DNA from: Pyrus communis
Lineage: Eukaryota > Streptophyta > Magnoliopsida > Rosales > Rosaceae
DNA: 64,000 bases
Reading direction: 5' to 3'
NCBI RefSeq assembly: GCF_963583255.1
Contig: NC_084818.1
Location: 13,146,222-13,210,221, forward strand
Below are positions 11,351-22,490 of the stretch, in pieces. Position 1 is the stretch's first letter. Each line of letters opens with the position of its first letter. A program made the position numbers and the translations under genes. The notes beneath the pieces were generated by a model. It was not told the origin of the DNA, searched no databases, and saw nothing but the letters and a program-made list of their open reading frames with translations.

Positions 11351-11880
11351 ATAAAAAAATACTAATATTTTATTGCCTATTACCATGGCTATTGAAGTGT
11401 AACGATGGAGATACAAAAGGCAATTACTGTTCACTAGGTGGATTGAATAGTGAATAGCCTGGGAGGAGGGCTCCAACGCTGAAGTTGCTCTCATACAACG
11501 TGAGCTTTTTTGGTTCCTGTCCTTGTGCGCACTTTGGATTCATTGTGAAAAACAAGCGGCTATGCACAAGCTTGCGGCTCCACTTTGGATTATTTTTCAA
11601 CAACTTCATAATTCTTATGACTTGATAATAGAAATTATTTGGAAGAATAAGATATTACATTCTCGCATGACAAAATAAATATACGAGAGAGACTTTATTT
11701 TTAAAAATTTATTTAGGGCATCTTCAAAGAAAAAATACAAATTTGAGATGCAAAAATTATATTTACATTCCATTTTACATTTTTTGCATATGCAAATGAA
11801 GAATCTACTTCAATGAGAATGTAAATTTGCGATCCCAATTAATTTTCTTTCTTTGATTAGTGGGGGACCTACACTAAAAA

Positions 11881-12402
11881 TGTAAAGTTGTGAATGACAA
11901 TTAATGATGTATTGGATTACATGTGTTGTAAGCCACTTGTTTATCGAGTTGTTAACAACTTAAGTAATTTGATAGTCCTAATGAAATAAGGATTATGGAG
12001 TCTTATCCTTTGCAATTGACCTAAAGAAATCTGATGGATTTCGCGACAAAGATATAGTATCATGGTGGGACTTAAACACTTAAGTGTTAGGGTTTGACTT
12101 TCGTAGCTATTAATAGGCCGGCTAATAAGGAACCCCAATGGTATATAAATACTAGTTTAAGTCCCTGCTTCCATACGTTGAATTCCTCAGAATACTAAAA
12201 CCTATTCATATAGTAGAGGGATATTTTGGAGTATTGGAGGGATAAGGCAACCTTGTGAACTCATCTTTTGTCATCTGGAAGAGCCATGTTTTTCGTATTC
12301 TACAGATAAGTTCAATATATTTAGTTCATCTCTATTTTATATTGATTTGATTTGTTCGTGATCCTAATGTCATATTGTTGTGATTTCAGAATATGTCTTA
12401 CA
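11881..12402 (+). repeat. 5' LTR of the noncoding retrotransposon
   Basis: 522 bp, TG...CA termini, preceded by the AAAAA target duplication and followed by the PBS. TATAAATA at about 12144 is a candidate promoter TATA box. Confidence 0.85.
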
Positions 12403-15400
12403 TGTGGTATCATAGCTGCACAACAAGCTTAGGTTCCGATATAAAGGGATAAGCAAAATTGTTTATTGAAGATGATTCACATACTAAAGAAAATTTGCTT
12501 ATCGTTTTGGTTGGATGCTTTCTACTGTTCCATCTCATGAAAATTTGTTTTGATGCTTCCGCAATTTTGTGTTGGTGTGCAATGATTTTTCGTGGTTAAT
12601 AATATATGGATTGGTCTGGGTGGTGATTATGCATACTGCTACCGTTAAGTAGTTTTCATGAAATTTAATTATTTATTTTTGGCTTTCATTTAATTATTAA
12701 GAGTGGGTTTGTTTTGGTTCGACTAATCGCGCTCTTGTGATATGATTCTGGGGTTTTTCTTGCTTCCGCGAGAAGATCGTGTCATCTTTGTTGTGATTTT
12801 TCCAATTATATGAATCAAGTGTCTTTAAATAAATTATCTATCTAATGCCAAAATAAAGAACTAGGAAAAGGGATTGTTGAATCTGGGCAATGAGGTTTTT
12901 CTTCCATAACCATGCTTCTGTTTTCTGCAAATTTTTTCTTGCAATTTTTTCTTTATCACGTTTACCTGGGCATCAAGATAAACTGAACAACTCTAACAAG
13001 GTTTGTTGTATGCTTTTGATTTATTATATAATTTTCTGATTATTAATTTAGTTGATAAATATTACCGGTTTTTATTTGATTATTTAAAAAAAAAAAAGAG
13101 GTTGAAACATGCGAACAGTAAAGGGTTTCTCCCTCGCGTGAGGGTTTCTGTTCATCAATGCCCATCTTTCACCAACCTCCTTCAATCACTGTAATGCTCG
13201 AATTAAAGCTTGAAATTTCGGGGTATTCCCGCGAAGGCATGAAACTGCTTTTCATAAATTATTGCAATTTGGTTGAATTGAAATTAAGCTTTTTGTTTCA
13301 ACCGAATTGATTTTGTGATATTATAATTGAGAAGTTGAAAAACTATCTTGTTGTTTCTGAGCAAATATAGTGTTTTCATTTGGGATTAATTCAATTTTGC
13401 ATTTTTCGATTCTTATCCTTATAGTGCATATGCAAATGAATAAGTTTTGGTTCTTGGTTATTTCTCTATGAAATGATAGTCGCTTCTATTGTTGCAATGA
13501 ATATTACTTTTAGTATTCTATATAACTGATGTAATTTTCGTAAGGAAAACCATTCATGACAACAACCTGGGCTTGATAGACTTCCACAACTCCAAATATT
13601 ATGAAATTCGATCATGTCGTAATATTAAATGGATTGTAGATGCTGGTATTTTTCCACGTTTTTGGGACAAGAAATGGATTTATGGTAAAATTTTAAGTGT
13701 GATACCATGTTGCTGGAATTCTGCAGACTTCTGCAGAATAGTCTGTTTGTGATATTATTTTGATATATCAATGTAACTCATAAATTCATGAAATTTTAGT
13801 ATGATATATATTGAGATGTTTTTTTTTTTAAATATGAAAATTTTTACGAGCATTGGTTTGAAAATGAATTATTGATGATTTTTTTAATCTTGAGACTGTA
13901 CTGCAGAATTTATGTGGTTTCTGCAGCACATTCCATTTAGATTTTATTTTTAGCCCACTTGTAAAATTGAAAAAATTATGGAATTTTGAGTGACAGTAAA
14001 TTTATATGTTTACTTCATTTCTGGAAATTTTCATGCACATTGGAGCAAGATTGAACTTTTGGTGAATTATTTAGTCTTGGGTATGTTTTGCAGAATTTCT
14101 GTTGTTTCAGCAGCACAACTTATTTCGAATCTGTTGTTAGTACACTTGTAAAATCTCAAAAAATTATGAAATGTTGGGAAATAACATATTTTTATGTTTA
14201 CTTTGTCTGAAAATTTTCATGCATATTGGATGAACCATGAATATTTGGTGAATTTGAAATCTCAGGTCGGTACTGAACATTTTCTGCAGTTTCTAAAGCA
14301 CCTCTCTTTTCGAATTCATGTTTGGGTCACTTAAAATTTTTAAAAATCATGAAATTTTGCAAAATAGTAGCCATATATGTCTTGTGCATACCTAAAAATT
14401 TTCATGACAATCTAAAGAGAATTGAGTTTTTAGTGAATTTGCAAACTAAAGTAGTACTGTTGAATTTTGGTACTTCAAAACTAGTTTTGTTATGTGATAT
14501 TGTATCACTGATTTGTGCACATCTATTGGTACCGATAATTATACAAGTTTATGGTTCCAAGATGTCCTTATTTCATGCAAATTCTCAATACTAATGACTT
14601 TTATAGACAACATTGATTAAATTTAAAGAAGTATTGATTTATTTTGCTTAAACCAATGTTTTGTTTGGTCATCAATTCAGATTATGATGACAATTGTCTT
14701 TCGAGAGAAAATTGGAAAGTGGCATCAGTTTACTAATTGATCATTTTGGTCCTTATTGAATAACTGAATAATCATGTTTCCTCTTTCGAGAACTCTATTG
14801 TTCAATGTCAACAACGACATACTTTTGTGTTTAATTGAATCTTTTGAGAATCATTGAATATCCAACAAAACGGTTATTTAATACTGTTCTAAAGGATTAT
14901 TTTGAAAAATTAGAATTCTAATTTATATGGTGAATACTTTTGTCCCAATGGGAATTTCAGGAAATCACTCACCAATTATAAATTAGTATTATAGCAAATC
15001 ATAAAGTACTTCTAACATATTTTCATCTGGCCAAAGTTATTGAAGCTATATGTATTTTGTGTATTTTATGTTTTGGCTAGCTATGTAGGTATTTTCTTTG
15101 CATGATTAGTTTCTGCCCAAAGGTGTAACAATCATGCAATTTGAAGTTGGTTCGATCCTCCACAACTCAACTACTTCCATGATGAATCTTGCAGAATCGA
15201 GAATGAGTAGGTAAATTTGCCAATCTTTTGCCTTAATTTTATGTGAATTCTAAATTGGATTAAAATTATTGTTGAAAAAATGATGTTGTTGAGATATCTA
15301 TGTGTTTACTTTAATCGACTTTGTTTTAGAATTAAAACATAAATTTTGAGTTTGGATTCTCTTATTAGGTTTCATTTTAATTTATGACCTAATCTTTAAC

Positions 15401-16847
15401 ACATATGTGGGTCTTCTCTCATACACTAAAATAAAATAAAATTTGTAGTCATTGCATAAGTTTTTATGGAACTTTTAATTCTATCCTACTTTAAAAATAA
15501 AATAAAAAATAAAAAAAATTATGTATTTGATCTTTATTGATTCAACTAGCCTATATTTTGTTATATGAAAACCACTTTCTCTAGTGTTTAAACTTGCAAT
15601 TTTGAGTGTTTGCCCAAGTGGGAGAAGTAATGTATTATGGGCTTCATACTCATCAATTTTGCATGCTTTTAATGGTCATGGTTTTGGTAGATAAAACGTA
15701 TATTATCATACTTGTTTATATTTTATTTGTTATATATGCAACTAATCTTGCAGGAACTTCAAAAAGGGTTAATGAGTATATTTTGCTCAAAAATGTTTTG
15801 TTTATTAATTCTTGTTTGTTGTTCAAGAAATTGGACTTGTGATTTATATGTTATTGAGGAATAATTAATTTGCTCAAAAGTGTTTTCTTATTCAGTACAA
15901 CTATAAATCAATGTATAGTGAAACATGGAATTGACAAGATTGTATATACTTCATCTGCTCAAAAGTGTTGAAGCTATATACATTTACCCTTGTATTTTAT
16001 GTTTTAGCTCTGCAAACCTAATATAATTAGTTTTTGTCCAAAGATGATTTTGGAATTATATGCTTTTGATGTGATAAGAAAACATTTAGTTAAAGTTTTC
16101 TATTTTTGTCAAATGTTAGATGAACAAAACTGATCAAATGATTTTGTATAGTTTTTCAGTCACAAGAGCCTCTTCCCTACATATATATAGAATAAAGATG
16201 TTAAGCTGACAAATTTTATGTTTTAGATCCCATGACTAATGTTTTGCTAATGGGATTATTTGAAAGGTATCTATTTCATTTTGTAGACATTTTCAAAGTT
16301 TTGTTTTACTCTCTTAATCAGTGGGAGTAATAATAATTTATCTATATATAATTTTGTCTCTGTTAATCAGTGGCAGTAAGAGATTACCTTTTGTGTTGAA
16401 AATTTAAGAGTAAATTTGGTTTAAATTTTGTTCATAAGTTTTAATAAGAGGTTCTGATTTTGTAAATAGTATGTCGTATTTTACTTGTTCTCTTATCATA
16501 TTCTAAATTGACAGAAAAGTTGGATGTTGTTACCAACGTTGTTGAGTTCTTTTGTGAACTACTTCTGTACATATATTTTCATATTTTCAGTTCGACTATT
16601 GTGAGCTAATGTTTTGACTATTAGCTCTTGACACCATGACTTTGATAGCAACAAAGTGCTTTAAGTTGAATGTGTATGCGATCTTGGAGTGCAAGGAACA
16701 GACCAAATTGTTCTTTGTTTTCTTTGGTTCTGCATTCGATTCAAAGTGACAAGTTGCTAGGAAAGGTTGTTGCATACTTATGAAGACTCAGTGATCACCA
16801 TGAGTTCTTATTTGTTAGGATAAATCATTGACATTCAAGTGGGATAA
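12403..16847 (+). other. Interior of the noncoding retrotransposon
   Basis: AT-rich, with stop codons in all frames. About 13720-14480 holds roughly four degenerate repeats, spaced about 190 bp apart, each marked by CTGCAG(A/T)ATTTCTG-like sequence, a downstream AAAATTATGAAAT and TTTTCATGCA(C/T)ATTGGA. I see no protein domain in the rest. Confidence 0.65.
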
Positions 16848-17369
16848 TGTAAAGTTGTGAATGACAATGAATGATGTATTGGATTACTTGTGTTGTAAGC
16901 CACTTGTTTATCGAGTTGTTAACAACTTAAGTAATCTGATAGTCCTAATGAAATAAGGATTATGAAGTCTTATCCTTTGCAATTGACCTAAAGAAATCTG
17001 ATGGATTTTGCGACAAAGATATAGTATCATGGTGGGACTTAAACACTTAAGTGTTAGGGTTTGATTTTCGTAGCTGTTAATATGCCGGCCAATAAGGAAC
17101 CCCAATGGTAAATAAATACTAGGTTAAGTCCCTGCTTCCATACATTGAATTCCTCAGAATACTAAAACCTATTCATACAGTAGAGAGATATTTTGGAGTA
17201 TTGGAAGGAGAAGGCAACCTTGTGAACTCATCTTTTGTCATCTGGAAGAGCCATGTCTTTCGTATTCTACAGATAAGTTCAATATATTTAGTTCATCTCT
17301 ATTTTATATTGATTTGATTTGTTTGTGATCCTAATGTCTTCTTGTTGTGATTTCAGAATATGTCTTACA
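16848..17369 (+). repeat. 3' LTR of the noncoding retrotransposon
   Basis: 522 bp, same termini as the 5' LTR, preceded by a purine-rich tract and followed by AAAAA. Confidence 0.85.
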
Positions 17370-17407
17370 AAAAAATGTAAAAATGAATGTAAATTTAAGT
17401 TTTATTT

Positions 17408-17573
17408 TTTTTATTTGAACAAATGATATTATTTACACCAAGGATAAGGGGTGGGATTAGCCTCACAATGAGCTAGTAATAATGTGGTTAAACTTCGCAT
17501 TTGGCAAAATCTAACCTAAGACCTCTCACTTACGAGTGAAGAGGAATATCACTAACCGTAGTACTCAGTAGAA
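17408..17573 (-). mobile_element. tRNA-derived SINE with 22-bp target duplication
   Basis: A 166-bp element on the minus strand, flanked by a perfect 22-bp direct repeat (17386-17407 and 17574-17595, beginning AATGTAAATTTAAG). Read on the minus strand it runs from a tRNA-like head (CGGTTAGTGATATTCC, then GGTCTTAGGTTAGATTTTG as a decayed B box) through CATTGTGAGGCTAATCCCAC to a GTGTAAATAATATCATTTG 3' end and an A-rich tail. It inserted only about 16 bp beyond the LTR retrotransposon. Confidence 0.8.
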
Positions 17574-17697
17574 AATGTAAATTTAAGTTTTATTTACATA
17601 TTCCGGCGAAGATGGATAATTTCCATTTCACAATTGGAATTTTCTGGCCAAAAAAAGGTGTAAAATGCCCAATCTTTCTCCAGGTTAATTTAAGAAC

Positions 17698-17797
17698 GGG
17701 AAGTGTTATTGACACTCTAAAAATCTCATTCTACACTCCTCACAAGCGTATTTTTCTTTCCAAATATAGAAAGTTTGGAGTGCCAATAACAATTCTC
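17698..17797. mobile_element. Short MITE (100 bp), same family as 52285-52404
   Basis: Ends GGGAAGTGTTATTGACACTC and, reverse-complemented, GAGAATTGTTATTGGCACTC. It is flanked by a perfect 9-bp duplication TTTAAGAAC (17689-17697 and 17798-17806), as in the Mutator superfamily. It lacks about 20 bp of the right arm present in the 52-kb copy, which shortens the hairpin. Confidence 0.8.
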
Positions 17798-17806
17798 TTT
17801 AAGAAC

Positions 17807-18175
17807 AACTTCTCGGAGAATTAAATGGTCCTTATGGATCAATTAGATTTTTACACCTGAACAGCCGCAATGAACTCAAAGCGTTGGATTATTGAGAGAA
17901 GTCAGTGTCAAAAATAGCCTAATACATCTTAGTTTCTGAAATAGTGTGTGTGATAGACTCACGTCAATTTAAATTACTTTTTTCTATTTTATTTTTATTA
18001 TTTTAAACTTTTGTCATTTTCATAAAAATTTAAGTCATTTTCATTAAAGTTTAAATTCTTTTCATTAAATAAAGTTATAGGATAGTTTTTAGTTAAAATA
18101 AACTCAACCCAAACTCTTTTCATTAAAGCTCCCTTATGTAGGTTAATATTTTTTTTGCCATGGCTAGTAGCATAT
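17807..18175. other. AT-rich spacer
   Basis: No gene or structured repeat seen. Contains repeats of TTTTCATTAAA-like sequence around 18015-18125. Confidence 0.35.
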
Positions 18176-18178
18176 TTA

Positions 18179-18954
18179 GAGCAAGTCGACCCCCAAAAAA
18201 AGCGCTAGCACAAAGTCCAAAAAATGCGTTGGTACAAAGTCTAAAAAATGCATTGGCACAAACGATCTCCACCCCTACAAAATGCGCTGGCACTCAACCC
18301 ATTTAAAATATTATTAATTTTTTATAAAATAAAAAAATAGTTTTAATTTCAGATAGGATTTTTAATCAATCTTGTCGCGCCACGTGTTATTATCTGAAAG
18401 TACTATTTTGGGTGAAAGTGTTGAAAATATTGAAATTTGGTGTAAGGTGGAAGATGATGGTTAGGTATTTATAGAAAAAAAAAATAATTAAATTTTTTTT
18501 TTTGAATTTTTTTTGAATTTTTATTAAGATAATTAATCTGGACCGTTGGATTTGAAAAAGATTCAAATCCAACAGCTCAGATCGCACCACATGGCTAGGC
18601 GTTGGATTTGAATTTCAAAAAAATTTTACCGTTTGAAATCCAACGTCCAGGATGAGCCACATGGCATCTGGGCCTTCTCTGTCTCGCTTGTCAGAACGCG
18701 TGGCCACTTGCGCGTGTTTCGTACGCACCTGGTGCAAAAAAAAAAAAAAAAAAAAGAAGAACTGGCATGTGACGTCATGTTGACGCCAGCATGACGTCAC
18801 ATAGGCTAGGCCTTGGCTCAACATATTCTGGGCCAGCCTAGAAGCTAGCTTGGGTTGGGTGCCAGCCTATTAGGCTGGGCTGGAGCACTTTTGGGGGGTG
18901 TTGGGTTGTTTTGTGTGCTGTGAGCCGGCCTACCCACACGAGGTGGACTTGCTC
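18179..18954 (-). mobile_element. Short PIF/Harbinger derivative (776 bp), same family as 9823-11490
   Basis: Termini GAGCAAGTCGACC and, reverse-complemented, GAGCAAGTCCACC, with TTA on both flanks (18176-18178, 18955-18957). In reverse orientation it matches the 1.67-kb element in its promoter-like zone (TATAAATACCT..CATCAT.TTCCACCTTACACCA, about 18430-18475) and in the CACGTG/GCGACAAGATTGATTAAAAATC-like end. The SANT-like ORF is deleted. Confidence 0.75.
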
Positions 18955-18957
18955 TTA

Positions 18958-19907
18958 GCAAGTAGACCATGTCACAATATATTACTAAGGGCAAGAATGA
19001 AACCAAATTTTTTTATAAGATACTTATGGGCAAGTTAACAATGTACACATTTCAACAAATTGGAGGTCTGTTTAAATATATATGTTGTATTTTTTTTATA
19101 AGGTCCATGGTCGCTTTAGATTAAAATAGCGACCATAGACAAACTTGCGACTTCAGTTTTGGATGCTTCGGACTTCTCACTCAATCCTTGGGGAATGAAG
19201 TTCATCGTAATCCTTACGTACGTCGGATTGAAAAGAGTTGCCGACAACCTCGATTCGCCGCCTTATGCCTTGATAGTATGAATATTCCACTCCAATCCTT
19301 AGGGATTGGAAACAAAGGGTTTGAGAAAGAAGCAAGTTCTTTATACATGTTCTTGTGTCTGATTTTGCAAGGCGCTTGCTTACTGATCAACTTCTTCACT
19401 CATACAACGTTTAATCATGTAATTTGAAACGCATCTAAGAATTGTTCGAAAGATATTATAGAATGAAGCCGACAAAGCGAAGATCCACAGAAATTTTTTA
19501 CTAGGACATTTTATTTTATACACTTGTGTATAGTATGTTAATTATAAATTATGTGGAATTTTATTATTTTTTATTTGTTTTATTTTTTTCGTACATTGAA
19601 TCTCTTCACAGAAAATGTGTGTAAGAGTTAATTCGTAAAGATTTCTTTCAATGTCTAATAATTAATATAAAGCTAAGGATGGACCGTTTCCAAACGAGTC
19701 AGAAAAAATAAAACCAGAAAAGGCGTATCAAAAATCAATACCACACATAGATTTATGCCCAGTATGTTTTCAAAAATTATATTCTAGATCTTTCTTCTTA
19801 ACTATGAAAGGGCCCCATGTTTGTTGTCCTCAATTTCGTGTCTTCTTCATGTCTCCTCTCCGTTTGATCGACATGTGTCCTTCTACTTAACAAAGGTTTA
19901 ACCATGT
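18958..19907. other. Intergenic; contains a dispersed conserved segment near 19130-19180
   Basis: The stretch AACTTGCGACTTCAGTTTTGG (about 19143-19163) resembles parts of 8545-8575, 11565-11590 and 21930-21955. The longest frames (about 79 codons) show no recognisable domain. No gene is called. Confidence 0.35.
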
Positions 19908-19910
19908 TAA

Positions 19911-20053
19911 GATCATCTCCAACACTGGTCTACAACCTATTTTCCCCTTTCTATTCCCCCTCAAATCCAACCCAACCCAAGCTTAACATTGGACCTAAAA
20001 CCTAAAACCTAAAACAAAGCCAGATTTAGCCCAGGATTAGGTGGGTTAGTCCA

Positions 20054-20095
<42 letters not shown>

Positions 20096-20537
20096 TTTAT
20101 TTAGTTTTATATTTATAAATTCATTGAATCAAACAGTTAAGATCTAATTTGATGAAATTCAACGGTAAAAAAAAATAATTTAACGATCCAAATTTAAATC
20201 TAACGGCTAAAGTAATTAAAAAAAAATCTTTTATTTGTTTCTTATTTTTTCATAGTGTTTAACGAGTTTTATGGTATCGATTAGTGATTTTTCAGTATTT
20301 GTCAGAATCTAAACATTTTAAAGTTAAAATGTTCATATAATTAAATTAGGATAGTCTACATAATTTTTTCTTTAAAAAAATTACTTTAAGAAAAAAATTA
20401 ACCTAAATTCATTATTTAATAATCTAAGGCTAAAATTTTAGACCAGAAGGGTTGAAGTATAAAAATTGTTTTTGGATTAAAACCTAAATTTTCTGGGTTA
20501 AAAATTTTAAGTTTTAGGTTAAGGGTTAGAGATGGTC
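19911..20537. mobile_element. Tourist-like (PIF/Harbinger) MITE, 627 bp
   Basis: Left end GATCATCTCCAACAC, right end reverse-complemented GACCATCTCTAACCC, with TAA on both sides (19908-19910, 20538-20540). The interior contains a TA microsatellite (about 20057-20090) and CCTAAAACCTAAAACCTAAAA. Related in inverted orientation to 62388-63163. Noncoding. Confidence 0.75.
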
Positions 20538-21030
20538 TAAGTCTTACAATTTTGTTTTACAAAATAAATTAATAAAAGAATAATAAATTAAATTAAATAA
20601 TAAACCACAAGATGGGAGTTTGGGAGAACATGACGATGACAACACGCCCAATTAATAAGCTACCCACAAATCTAGCAGGCAACCGCAACAACCACCCCAC
20701 CTTGCCGTCAGAAGCCCGTCGCTTTCCTCTTTGCTACTGCCAGCCCTCCTTCTCTCTCCCTCTCCCTCCCTCCCTCCCTCTCCCTCCCTCTCTCCCCCCG
20801 TCCCTCTTCAAACTCGCACAACAAATCCAGGAATCATGGCCGTCGTCGGCGAGTATATACACCAATCCTAGCGTTTTAGTAATTATTGGTCAATCAATTA
20901 AATCAAATTGGAGTCGACGAATCGAATTGAACACGAGTCTCCCATTCAAATATAGCCGAGAGTTGGAATCTCATTGAGCAATAATTGTTCTGTCTCTATT
21001 ACAAGGTTGAAGAGAGAGTAGAGAGAGAGA

Positions 21031-21228
21031 ATGAGTTTCGTTGGCGAAGAGGAGGGGTGGTGGTTGCGGTTGTGTTACTGGGGAGTTTTGGCTCTATCAA
21101 TTTTCAATTTTTTGCAGGCAGTTAAAAAAGCTCCATTAAGTAGAAAGACATGGGTCGATCAAACGGAAATGAGACATGAAGGACTAAATTGGGTACAGCA
21201 AAACTGCGACCCTATAAAAGGGAAATGA
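21031..21228 (+). CDS. Possible small single-pass membrane protein (65 aa)
   Basis: I do not recognise this product. The frame encodes 65 residues: an acidic start (MSFVGEEEGWW), one hydrophobic stretch (LRLCYWGVLALSIFNFL, about residues 13-29) and a basic/polar tail (KKAPLSRKTW...). It is preceded by a CT-rich then GA-rich leader (about 20745-21030) of the sort seen in plant 5' UTRs. TTTTTTGCAG at 21109-21118 could be a splice acceptor, so the frame may be part of a larger spliced gene. Short length and lack of a family match keep confidence low. Confidence 0.35.
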   Translation: MSFVGEEEGWWLRLCYWGVLALSIFNFLQAVKKAPLSRKTWVDQTEMRHEGLNWVQQNCDPIKGK

Positions 21229-22490
21229 GGCTGGTTTGTTTTGTACATGATTACAAACAAGATATATTATGATCTATAATTGCTTTAGGTTTTGATTTAT
21301 GTAGAGAAAATGATATAAAGTTTCAAGACATTTGATGACCAAGATGAAGAGAAGTATGGTGTAGCTTTGAAGAACTTGAATCATGTGCAGTTGTAAAGAA
21401 TCGTATATATGATTGACCAGAGATATATACTAACTTTTACTGCTCTTCTATTCACTTTTCAATTTAATCTATTTATGTATGATTTTCAAGTTTTATTATT
21501 TTCGTGTACATATCTGTCTATATAGGACGGAGTGTCAACTAATATATCAGTTCAGAGAATTAAATCAATAAATAAGCCTTCTTTCTTTCACTAAAAATCA
21601 ATTTGATGGATATATGAAACACAAAGTATGGGACGTCGAAGCCCCTATATAGGTCGCGGGTCTGCCCTATACAGATTTACGTAGCCAAGAAAGGTTGATT
21701 GTGTCGTGGAAATGATATTTTTGTTATTTTATTGTTTTTTTTAGTAGAACGACAACGTAAGTGGATTAAATAGTTGTTAGGTGGGTGGGGAATCAATGTA
21801 GATCGAACCTGCACAAGAGCAATGTATAATTGTTTTTTCCGGTTGCGTTGCTGCAGCTTCGATATTTTATGGTTGTTGTATTTGTCCTGGCTTTGGATTC
21901 TTTGTTAAAAACCAGCAAGCGAGCATGGACAAGCTTGCGGCTTCAGTTTTGGAGAATGGGTGACTTATTTGATGTGAAATACTTTATGTTATAAAGGCTT
22001 ATTATTTTTCTCGTCTGGAAACAGGTGATGTTCATAGGCAGCCATTGAGGAGCAGCCTGCACTGTATCCGCTTGAACGGTGTAGCATTAGAAATGCATGC
22101 CGAAAGGAAGAATCTGGAGGACATCTAGAAGGAAGGACGTGGTCCAAGCTGTTATCGCTGGCAGCTGGCGGCTGGCTGAGGTAAGGTCCCACTAAACTTG
22201 ATCGCAATAGTTGTTTATTTAAAATACAGTAACGATATTCTTACCATGTTTTATACCATATTTATATACCACCTTATGTGGCATCTGATGTGAACAGCTA
22301 CATCATTTAAAAAATAATGTTAGGAATGCCATCTTTTTTGTTAGATGTTGTAAATTACATGATGTGACTATTAATGGTTAGACTTCTTTTTTAATGATTT
22401 AAAAAAGAAATCCAACGATCATCTGTCACATCGTGTAGCTTATAAAATATGATTTAAAATGACGTCTCTCTAGCATCACCCTTTTAGTTA
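21229..22490. other. Intergenic, with traces of the dispersed segment and duplicated flank
   Basis: No supported gene. About 21885-21955 (TTTGTCCTGGCTTTGGATTC, then CAAGCTTGCGGCTTCAG) is a relative of 8505-8575. From about 22495 the sequence begins to match 5930 onward, the left part of the BAP-like duplication. Confidence 0.4.

Larger units (their letters stand above)
9823..11490 (+). mobile_element. PIF/Harbinger-like element, 1.67 kb, with a Myb/SANT-type ORF and no transposase
   Basis: The left end is GAGCAACTCCACCG and the right end, reverse-complemented, GAGCAACTTCAGCG. It is flanked by TCA on both sides (9820-9822, 11491-11493). The unit-1 repeat at 8307-9656 holds the undisturbed site (GTGTTTCATACAAC, about 8460-8473), so the insertion is exact. 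Inside are a GC-rich left part, an AT-rich promoter-like zone with TATAAATA near 10457, a two-exon ORF (10564-11078) and a 3' zone of near-100-bp repeats (about 11050-11350). I see no DDE transposase, so it is non-autonomous. Confidence 0.85.
11881..17369 (+). mobile_element. Complete noncoding LTR retrotransposon (LARD-like), 5.5 kb
   Basis: Two 522-bp LTRs (11881-12402 and 16848-17369) both start TGTAAAGTTG and end TGTCTTACA. Both are flanked by AAAAA (11876-11880; 17370-17374), the 5-bp target duplication. A PBS-like TGGTATCATAGC follows the 5' LTR at 12407, and a purine-rich AAGTGGGATAA precedes the 3' LTR. By hand I count about 20 differences between the LTRs. The 4.4-kb interior has no gag, protease, integrase or reverse transcriptase and no frame longer than about 90 codons. 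Movement would need proteins from another element. Confidence 0.85.

Noticed and set aside
20612..20977. 121-codon frame before the small membrane ORF
   Set aside because: It runs through a CT-rich, low-complexity leader (PSFSLPLPPSLPLPPSLPPS) and has no domain; more likely promoter or 5' UTR.
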